IMG/VR virus record: IMGVR_UViG_3300005664_000127
Location: 1-20,978 of that record
DNA length: 20,978 bases
Strand: one strand, 5' to 3'
Origin: a virus
The translations under genes and the position numbers were made by a program. Positions 15,544 to 20,978 of this stretch are shown in pieces (within the stretch, counting starts at the first letter, position 1; each line of letters begins with the position of its first letter). Under the pieces are notes generated by a model. The model searched no databases and was not told the origin of the DNA. It was given only the letters and a program-made list of their open reading frames with translations.

Positions 15544-16007
15544 AACGTAGCCGCTGCCCTGAACAGGTCGTCCATCTGCTCACCGGTCATGCCAAGGGCC
15601 GCAGCCGCGCCCTCAACCAGCGGCGAGTGCCGTTCGATCACCGTGGCGTATTCCCACACGATCTTGGCAGGACCGCCAGCCTTGTCGATGAACGCCTCGA
15701 CGGCATCGAGTGCCCCCATGCTGTCCAGCACCAGCCGGGCCTGAAGCGCCGTGATAGTCTCAGGGACCGCCGGTATCTCCTGATCTGGCTCCGGCACGGG
15801 CGTAGGTGCGGGGTCGAACCACTTGGGAAAGTCCTTTGTGATTTCCTCTGCGACACGGTAGCCGCACGGCTCGGGCAGGGTGAGCGGATTGCCGTCCTTG
15901 TCAAACAGTCCGAGGACAAAGCCGCCCTCGATTGTGCGGTAGAACGAGCCTTTTCCACCGTATTCAAACTCCAGACGTTCAAGTGTTTTTGTCATCGCTG
16001 TCACCAT
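15540..16007 (-). CDS. Tail-fibre accessory or assembly-like protein, 155 aa
   Basis: The C-terminal half (TALQARLVLDSMGALDAVEA, then KIVWEYATVIERHSPLVEGA, then LGMTGEQMDDLFRAAATL) is a domain I know from small proteins following fibre genes in alphaproteobacterial phages and prophages. The N-terminal half resembles a fibre-adapter domain (FYRTIEGGFVLGLFDKDGNP) joined by a Pro-rich linker (APTPVPEPDQEIPAVPE). ATG 16007 overlaps the stop of the glycine-rich gene (ATGGTGA); ATG 15995 is an alternative, with GGTGA just upstream. It probably helps the glycine-rich protein fold or attach. G+C is about 63% at 15661-15720, well above the gene to its left. Confidence 0.7.
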   Translation of the reverse strand: MVTAMTKTLERLEFEYGGKGSFYRTIEGGFVLGLFDKDGNPLTLPEPCGYRVAEEITKDFPKWFDPAPTPVPEPDQEIPAVPETITALQARLVLDSMGALDAVEAFIDKAGGPAKIVWEYATVIERHSPLVEGAAAALGMTGEQMDDLFRAAATL

Positions 16008-16939
16008 GCCACGATATACACGAAGCCGGGGCCGCCATTGCCACCAGCGCCACCGGTCGTGCCAGCACCGCCGCCACCACCGCCGCAGCCCCAGCCGCCA
16101 TCACCACCGCGACCGCCTGCTACGACACCGCCCGAGTTGCCGCCAGCCCCACCTTGTGACCCGCTAGGAAACAGGGTATCACCCCAAAATGTTCTGCCGT
16201 GGGTGCCAGCCAGACCGGCACCGGGCAATTGCGCCGGAGCAATCCAGAACCCGGTCGTGCCTGTGATAGACGGCGAGCCACCAGAGCCGCCCGCTGCAAC
16301 AACGTCGCCGGTTGTAACACCAGCGCCGCTGCCACCGGCGCAAGCGAAAGGCAAAACCTGAATCGCTCCACTTGTCCCGACACCCGATACGCCGCCGTTT
16401 ACGCCCGCTGCACCCGACGATGTGGTCAACTGACCGAGATGGGTAATCCAAGATGCGGAAAAGCTGGTCGGGATCGTGTTGGCACCACCCTGCGTCCCAC
16501 CCGCCGCGCCGGTGCCCGCTGTTGGAGCCGCAGCGGCTGTGCAAAGCCCTTGCGTAATACGTGTGCTTGAGGGCTGAGACAGGAAAGTAATAGCCCCAGC
16601 CGAAGGCCCGACACCGGGTGAGCCTGCCGCGCCACCAAGGCCGCCATTGGAAGGCCGGATGATGATCTGGTTCGGCAAGAACAGCGCGGGCATAATGAAG
16701 CGCCCGAAACCGCCACCGCCACCGCTGCCCCCGCCACCGCCTTGAGCACCAGAGGCGCGCGTGAACCCACCAGCACCACCGGCCCCGCCGTTCTGGATGA
16801 ACATATAGACGAAGCTCGCCCCGACAGGCTTGGTCCAGACGTATTCCTTTTCAGTGGCCGCGACGCCATTACCGCCGACGAACAAATCTTCTCCGAGAAG
16901 ATTGCCCTTCGGAGCCCTACCCATGTTGAACATGGTCAT
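16001..16939 (-). CDS. Glycine-rich tail-fibre / adhesin-like protein, 312 aa
   Basis: After a short N-terminal part with a YVWTKPVGASFVYMFIQNGG strand, the protein is dominated by GGAGG, GGGGGSGGGGG and GGAGGNGGPG blocks. It ends with GFVYIVAW. Such glycine-rich repeats are known from phage adhesins, where polyglycine II helices pack into a sandwich, and the last aromatic strand is a common closing element. The protein is likely a receptor-binding tip. It lies between a beta-rich virion protein and a fibre-accessory protein, both in the same GC-rich block (46 of 60 G+C at 16021-16080). The start is three bases after the previous stop. No metal site or catalytic motif is visible. Confidence 0.75.
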   Translation of the reverse strand: MTMFNMGRAPKGNLLGEDLFVGGNGVAATEKEYVWTKPVGASFVYMFIQNGGAGGAGGFTRASGAQGGGGGSGGGGGFGRFIMPALFLPNQIIIRPSNGGLGGAAGSPGVGPSAGAITFLSQPSSTRITQGLCTAAAAPTAGTGAAGGTQGGANTIPTSFSASWITHLGQLTTSSGAAGVNGGVSGVGTSGAIQVLPFACAGGSGAGVTTGDVVAAGGSGGSPSITGTTGFWIAPAQLPGAGLAGTHGRTFWGDTLFPSGSQGGAGGNSGGVVAGGRGGDGGWGCGGGGGGAGTTGGAGGNGGPGFVYIVAW

Positions 16940-16942
16940 GGG

Positions 16943-17368
16943 TTAGTACTTCCCGCCGACGCCGGTGAAGTTCCAGCCATTCGCCACCGCCGTCGCAATC
17001 GTGATGTAGACCCGGTATCCGGGCGGCAGGGCAATGTTCATCGGGATAGACTGCACGCCGACCTGTGCGGTCGAGGAAGCCGTGGTCGCAGCAAGCGTCG
17101 CCTCTGCAAAGAGCGACTGGTTGGTCGCCGTGCCGGTTGTAGAGCCGTTGTTAATCCACACCCGCGCGACCGTCTGGACGTTGTTGCCTGCCGGGCTGGT
17201 CTTGCACTGGATGTATTGAAGGAAGCTGCCCTCGGTCGCATCCGCCGTGAAGCAAAGCAGGACCGTGCCCGAGGTCAGATCGGCGGTCGTGTTCGCCGTC
17301 GTCAGGTAGCCGGTGCCAATATCGGTCTGGCCCTGACGAATGAAGATAGGATTTGTATTAACTGCCAT
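16943..17368 (-). CDS. Beta-rich virion-associated protein, 141 aa
   Basis: The sequence is small-residue-rich and beta-rich (GYLTTANTTADLTSGTVLLC, VARVWINNGSTTGTATNQSL, PPGYRVYITIATAVANGWNF). I recognise the plan, not the exact family: small beta-sandwich proteins of this type often precede fibre tips in alphaproteobacterial phages. The GAGGAA site lies just upstream of ATG 17368. It is the first gene of the GC-rich block (62% at 17161-17220), and it starts 27 bases after the 749-residue fibre gene ends. A role in fibre attachment is inferred from position. Confidence 0.7.
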   Translation of the reverse strand: MAVNTNPIFIRQGQTDIGTGYLTTANTTADLTSGTVLLCFTADATEGSFLQYIQCKTSPAGNNVQTVARVWINNGSTTGTATNQSLFAEATLAATTASSTAQVGVQSIPMNIALPPGYRVYITIATAVANGWNFTGVGGKY

Positions 17369-17382
17369 TAGTTCCTCGTTTT

Positions 17383-17399
17383 GTTATTATTATTATTAA
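17383..17399. repeat. ATT/TAA triplet run at the compositional boundary
   Basis: On the plus strand this reads as repeated TTATTATT..., giving multiple TAA stops on the minus strand after the 749-residue fibre gene. It lies precisely where the DNA changes from about 48% to about 62% G+C. It may be a slippage site or a scar of recombination. Confidence 0.5.
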
Positions 17400-19645
17400 A
17401 ATGTGACATAGCGTTGAGATACAACTTGACTGAGAGTAATTCCACCGCCACCACCTCCACCCGTTGCCGATACCAGAACGTCGATACGGTTACTTGAAGC
17501 ATTGGCTGAAGTGGAGATAGCCAGTGTTCCACCAGCGATAAAGTTAAGCATTGGCCTGGACCCAACAGTTGTCCCGGCATTAAGCACTTGGATACGTTGG
17601 ATAGTTGTATCATCTACAACTGTTAGCGTTCTATCCGCAGTTAGATTGCCACCTCCGGTCAGACCTGTGCCAGCAGTAATCGTTCTCGTTTGTGGAACAT
17701 TATTATCGTATTGTGATTTCAGTGCGCCAGTTAACAGACCAGCAGCCGTCGATGTAGCGGCTGGAACAGTGGCGTCTGTGCCTGTATCGCTCGTAATATC
17801 CAACGTGGTGCCAGTGATATTGGCAACACCAAGATTGGTTCCGGCCCCTGCACCGCCCGTTGCTGAGATAAGAACATCAATACGATTAGAAGATAGATTG
17901 GCCGAAGTGGAGATAGCCAGTGTTCCACCGGCAATGAAATTAAGCATCGACCGGGCACCGACCGTGGTTCCGGCGTTAAGTACTTGAATTTGCTGGATAG
18001 TTGTGTCGTTAACTACCGAGATGGTTCTGTTTGCCGACAGATCGCCGCCACCAGTCAGACCAGTGCCAGCAACGATTGACGTAGCGGCAAGAGCAAACAG
18101 GGCTGTGTTGACGATTGGAGCCGAGACATTGATGTCGATACGGTTACCAGATGGATTAGCCGATACATTGACTTGAACTGCACCGCCTTCAGTGAAGTTA
18201 AGGAACGGACGTTCACCTGTCGTGACACCCGCCTTCTGGACTTGCACCCGTTGGACAGTAGAGTCAGGAACCACGGCAAGGGTCCGTGAGGTAGTCAGAT
18301 CGCCGCCCCCGGTCAGACCAGTCCCGGCAATGATCGAGACTGCGGCTTCTGCTGCCCCAATATAGGTCCGTGCGGCCCCTGTGTTCAGGATATTAAGGAA
18401 CCCACGGCCAAAGGGAAGGGACGGGGTAACAGACATAGCCGTGGGAGACGAGAAATAAGCAAAGCCTTCAGACGAACCAGAGACACCGCTGAGGGCCGAT
18501 AGATTGGAGTTGGCTGGTTGTGCCCCCACGTCCCCGGCAGAGGGCATAGGGTGAACGTGGTCCTGTCTGCTGGCCTCGGTAGCAACACCAGCCGAGGCAC
18601 TCCCGAGAGAGACGGCGGGAGTGTTGCTTAGAGGTGTTCCTGAACCCCCTGTAGCCGCTGAGATGAGAACATCAACCCGATTACCGGATGGATTAGCTGA
18701 GGTAGAGATAGCCAAAGACCCACCAGAAATGAAGTTAAGCATTGACCGGGCACCAACAGTTGTTCCGGCGTTGAGCACCTGGATTTGCTGGATGGTCGTA
18801 TCGTTGACTACGGCAAAAGAGCGGTTAGTAGTTAGATCACCGCCCCCGGTTAGACCTGTGCCCGCAGTAAGGGTGCGGATTTGGGGGACGTTGTTATCGT
18901 ATTGTGATTTAAGTGTTGCGGTCAGAAGGCCCGCTGCAATAGAGGTAGCAGCCGGAACTGTAGCATCTGAACCTGTATCAGAAGTGATGTCAAGAGTTGT
19001 TGCCGTAATATTGGCAACACCAAGGTTTGTTCCGCCAGCACCACCCGTGGCTGACAAAAGAACGTCAATCCTGTTGCCTGACGGGTTAGCTGAAGTAGCT
19101 ACAGTAAGAGTGCCACCACCGATGAAGTTAAGCATCGACCGGGCACCAACTGTGGTCCCGGCGTTAAGTACTTGAATTTGTTGGATAGTTGTGTCGTTGA
19201 CTACCGAGATGGTCCGGTTGGCGGATAGATCACCACCACCTGTCAGACCTGTTCCTGCTGTGATCGAGGTGGCAGCAAAGGCAAAGTCACCGGGAACGTA
19301 AACAGCAAAGGCTGTGAGATTGGCGCTGGAGGTTTGTGCCCCTATCTGGGTAGGAGTGGGATAAGGGTGAACGTGGTCGTAACGAGAGAGTTCCGTTGAG
19401 ACGCCGGGGGCACCGGAGACGCCAAGAGGAAGGGCGGGAATGTCAGAGGGCGTGCCACCAGCACCGCCAATGGGAAAGAACCCTTTTACGCCACTGGCAT
19501 CCGTGCCGTAGTATTCGGAGTTACCGGGGTTGATTTCATCGTTGACAAGTTGTAACGGATCGACAGGTGTCCCATCGCCGGTAATGGATTTACCAGCCGT
19601 TGCAATTGTTTGCTTGGTAAGGGAGCGTAGGCCGAGACTTTCCAC
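17396..19645 (-). CDS. Repeat-built tail-fibre protein, 749 aa
   Basis: The protein has five copies of a module beginning AGTGLTGGGDL (GNL in the last), followed by NRTISVVNDTTIQQIQVLNA and GTTVGARSMLNF, then a SANPSGNRIDVLISATGG-type end. Two copies of a histidine motif, SRYDHVHPYP and SRQDHVHPMP, lie between modules; the latter is common in fibre stalks. Modules 1, 4 and 5 share nearly identical DNA stretches. The GTG start at 19645 is the only likely start after an in-frame TAA, but no clear ribosome site is seen, so the first residues (LADIVESL) may belong to an earlier start. The stop is followed by a TAA run. A trimeric beta-rich stalk with metal-binding histidines is likely. It could be the main side fibre. 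Confidence 0.8.
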   Translation of the reverse strand: MESLGLRSLTKQTIATAGKSITGDGTPVDPLQLVNDEINPGNSEYYGTDASGVKGFFPIGGAGGTPSDIPALPLGVSGAPGVSTELSRYDHVHPYPTPTQIGAQTSSANLTAFAVYVPGDFAFAATSITAGTGLTGGGDLSANRTISVVNDTTIQQIQVLNAGTTVGARSMLNFIGGGTLTVATSANPSGNRIDVLLSATGGAGGTNLGVANITATTLDITSDTGSDATVPAATSIAAGLLTATLKSQYDNNVPQIRTLTAGTGLTGGGDLTTNRSFAVVNDTTIQQIQVLNAGTTVGARSMLNFISGGSLAISTSANPSGNRVDVLISAATGGSGTPLSNTPAVSLGSASAGVATEASRQDHVHPMPSAGDVGAQPANSNLSALSGVSGSSEGFAYFSSPTAMSVTPSLPFGRGFLNILNTGAARTYIGAAEAAVSIIAGTGLTGGGDLTTSRTLAVVPDSTVQRVQVQKAGVTTGERPFLNFTEGGAVQVNVSANPSGNRIDINVSAPIVNTALFALAATSIVAGTGLTGGGDLSANRTISVVNDTTIQQIQVLNAGTTVGARSMLNFIAGGTLAISTSANLSSNRIDVLISATGGAGAGTNLGVANITGTTLDITSDTGTDATVPAATSTAAGLLTGALKSQYDNNVPQTRTITAGTGLTGGGNLTADRTLTVVDDTTIQRIQVLNAGTTVGSRPMLNFIAGGTLAISTSANASSNRIDVLVSATGGGGGGGITLSQVVSQRYVTF
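17440..19275 (-). repeat. Five-copy AGTGLTGGG module array in the 749-residue fibre gene
   Basis: Module starts on the minus strand lie near 19272, 18880, 18335, 18085 and 17690. Spacing is about 390-395 bases for the longest type, shorter for the third, and larger where a HVHP segment is inserted. Module 1 and module 4 share an almost identical run encoding DLSANRTISVVNDTTIQQIQ and a second block encoding ITSDTGxDATVPAATS. This suggests recent duplication or gene conversion rather than old drift. Confidence 0.75.
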
Positions 19646-19692
19646 GATGTCCGCAAGTTTACTTTGTTGATATTATTGTTTGCTAGTTTAAC

Positions 19693-19730
19693 AAAAAAAG
19701 GAAAAAAGGGGGACAGCCAAGCCATCCCCC
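19693..19730 (-). terminator. Rho-independent terminator after the major capsid gene
   Basis: On the minus strand the stem GGGGGATGGC, loop TTG and GCTGTCCCCC (with two G-T pairs) occupies 19708-19730 and is followed by TTTTTTCCTTTTTTT. It lies between the capsid gene stop (19762) and the fibre gene start (19645). It probably ends or attenuates capsid transcription, so that fibre genes are made at a lower level. Confidence 0.85.
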
Positions 19731-19744
19731 AATTCTATTTTCCC

Positions 19745-19761
19745 CCTTTTAGACTAAAAGG
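19745..19761. repeat. Perfect 8+1+8 inverted repeat just after the capsid stop codon
   Basis: The minus strand reads CCTTTTAG, one T, then CTAAAAGG, beginning one base after the TAA of the capsid gene. As RNA it would form a short AU-rich hairpin. It may be an RNase processing or stability element, or a protein-binding palindrome. Only the symmetry is certain. Confidence 0.5.
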
Positions 19762-20691
19762 TTAGCTACCGGCGCTCCCGACAAAACCGCGCCAGTCACC
19801 CCAACCGAACGCATAACGCTCACGGGCCTTGTAGCGCATGTTGCCGGTCGTGAACTCACCTTCCATGGCGGTCTGTAGCTTGACACGGTTGAACATGATC
19901 GTGCCGAGCGGAACGTCCGTCTTGACAAACCAGGCATCGCTGTCCACGAAGCGGGTGTTCGTGAAGAAACCACGGGGGAAATACTTACCCTTCATGATCG
20001 CGTTGATCTGGTTCTGGTTGGTGACACCAGTGGTCGAGTTCGTGGCGTTGACCGTGGTGTACTCGGTCTGGAGAATCTGCATCGCCGTGAACTCGTTCTC
20101 GGGGGCAACGTGCAGGCTAAGAGCCTTGGCGTTGATCAGGATACCACGGTCGTCCGTCATGCGACGGATGCGGGTAATGGCGTCCTGAAGGCCCGTCTCG
20201 GAAAGATCGCCAGTGATGAGGTTTGACTGGTTGACACCGATGACCGATGGGTGCGAGGCCGAGAACAAAGGCTGACCGTCACCGCCAAGGCGGCTGGTCG
20301 AGAAGCCAAGGTTGAACACGTTGGCAGCCTTGGTTTCCTTGGCAGCCGACATGGACCGGCCAAGCTGCTGTGCCTGGAACATGGCCTTGGTTTCATAAAG
20401 GTTGTCCTCCATGGCTTCCTCGGTGATCTGGAAGCCAAGAGCAATGGTTTCCATATCCCAACGAGCCGTGTAGGTTTCCTGTGCGTCATCGAAGTCCACA
20501 GCCGAGCCTTCAGGCTTGGTGGCTGCGATACCGAAGCCGGTCATCATAACCTGCTCCTCGAACGCACGGACCGAGTTCTTGATCTCGAACAGTGCCTTGT
20601 GCTCGCCAGAGTTTTCACCGTATGAAACACCGAGGATGGCGTTCAGGCCGGGAACTAGCTGCTTGGCGATATTAGCGCGGGTAATCGTCAT
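19762..20691 (-). CDS. Major capsid protein, HK97-fold type, 309 aa
   Basis: The sequence matches the pattern of podovirus and Mu-type major capsid proteins: an N-terminal helix-rich arm (MTITRANIAKQLVPGLNAIL), EIKNSVRAFEEQVMMTGFGI, the central RWDMETIALGFQITEEAMED with AKETKAANVFNLGFSTSRLG, LFSASHP, an A-domain with a long strand, and the characteristic RYKARERYAFGWGDWRGFVG end. No protease or scaffold domain is visible, so a separate scaffold is expected outside the window. The start is ATG at 20691 with a GGAAAG...GAGAT-like ribosome site. It follows the partial small gene by 33 bases and is separated from the fibre genes by the terminator. This is the most confident gene in the window. 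Confidence 0.92.
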   Translation of the reverse strand: MTITRANIAKQLVPGLNAILGVSYGENSGEHKALFEIKNSVRAFEEQVMMTGFGIAATKPEGSAVDFDDAQETYTARWDMETIALGFQITEEAMEDNLYETKAMFQAQQLGRSMSAAKETKAANVFNLGFSTSRLGGDGQPLFSASHPSVIGVNQSNLITGDLSETGLQDAITRIRRMTDDRGILINAKALSLHVAPENEFTAMQILQTEYTTVNATNSTTGVTNQNQINAIMKGKYFPRGFFTNTRFVDSDAWFVKTDVPLGTIMFNRVKLQTAMEGEFTTGNMRYKARERYAFGWGDWRGFVGSAGS

Positions 20692-20724
20692 ATCTTATCT
20701 CTACTTTCCTTTGTTTCTATTCAA

Positions 20725-20978
20725 TTAATCGCGCGCATACAGATGCTTGGCGATGATGACCTGAACCTTGGTGAGAGCCGACTGCCAAGTATTGGACAGA
20801 TCGCCATCTTCATCCGGGGCTGCCGAGACACCTGCACCAACCTGATTGTCATAGGTGACGACACCAACGATGCGGAAAGCCGCGTTCGTGACCGAGGTGC
20901 CAGTGCCAAGAGACAGGGCGGCATTGGAACGGCCCGAGTAGCTGGAACCCGTGGTGTTGTTACCGACCTGAGCGTAAG
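20725..20978 (-). CDS. Capsid-associated protein, partial (5' end beyond right edge)
   Basis: The final 83 codons are visible, ending TAA at 20725-20727. Readable parts are TGSSYSGRSNAALSLGTGTS, AFRIVGVVTYDNQVGAGVSA and a closing KVQVIIAKHLYARD. This ending, with FRIVG and V-V-I-x-x-H, resembles small proteins encoded just before the major capsid gene in podoviruses, which are head-decoration or cement candidates. The amino-terminus is outside the window, so I cannot tell its length. Reading frame and the 33-base gap to the capsid gene support it as real. Confidence 0.7.
   Translation of the reverse strand, partial: YAQVGNNTTGSSYSGRSNAALSLGTGTSVTNAAFRIVGVVTYDNQVGAGVSAAPDEDGDLSNTWQSALTKVQVIIAKHLYARD

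Noticed and set aside
15627-16361. A plus-strand open frame of 244 residues, proline-rich
   Set aside because: It is the reverse complement shadow of glycine-rich coding (GGN codons read as proline); no ribosome site and opposite to all neighbours.
18621-19175. Plus-strand open frame of 184 residues with repeats
   Set aside because: Its repeats are only the antisense image of the fibre modules.
17440-19275. Possible CRISPR-like array from regularly spaced repeats
   Set aside because: Spacing is 250-540 bases, units are coding in one frame, and there are no short spacers.
19486-19725. Minus-strand open frame of 79 residues starting inside the terminator
   Set aside because: Its start lies in the terminator stem and most of it overlaps the fibre gene in another frame.

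Overview
The window is a late structural module of a tailed double-stranded DNA phage, most likely a podovirus. Every convincing gene lies on the minus strand, so transcription runs from right to left. Genes are packed tightly, with 1-8 base overlaps or short gaps, and no stretch over 300 bases lacks a gene. I see no tRNA, integrase, CRISPR array or host gene. Podovirus morphology is inferred from a P22 gp10-like nozzle protein, small adaptor-type proteins and two large ejection-type proteins instead of a tape measure and sheath. The host is probably an alphaproteobacterium. That is a weak inference, based mainly on the fibre-accessory domain at 15540-16007, which I know mostly from phages and prophages of that class.

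Layout in transcription order: the 3' end of a small capsid-associated gene (20725 to the right edge); the major capsid protein (19762-20691) followed by an inverted repeat and a strong intrinsic terminator; a repeat-built 749-residue fibre protein (17396-19645); a GC-rich cassette of three genes (15540-17368: beta-rich protein, glycine-rich adhesin-like protein, fibre-accessory protein); a 30-residue membrane peptide and a 62-residue protein; three small proteins that look like paralogues (14197-15250); a stalk-repeat fibre (13265-14173); an adaptor-like protein, a zinc-ribbon protein, a membrane protein and a second adaptor-like protein (11163-13265); a collar-type fibre (10321-11154); the nozzle/stabilisation protein (8494-10305); two small proteins; a GNAT-fold protein; a 702-residue ejection-type protein (5240-7348); and a giant polyvalent protein that starts with GTG at 5180 and runs off the left edge after 1726 codons.

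The genes fit one programme: build the capsid, close the neck, add several kinds of fibre or adhesin, and load proteins that enter the host with the DNA. The most striking item is the giant protein. It joins glycine-rich hydrophobic segments, an ADP-ribosyltransferase-like domain (His696, Tyr723), a HEIVH zinc-peptidase motif (1094-1098) and a PLxRFG-like region. The ADP-ribosyltransferase domain is encoded by a locally AT-rich patch, which suggests it was inserted or exchanged as a unit.

Functions come from reading the protein sequences and from remembered family patterns; no database search was run.
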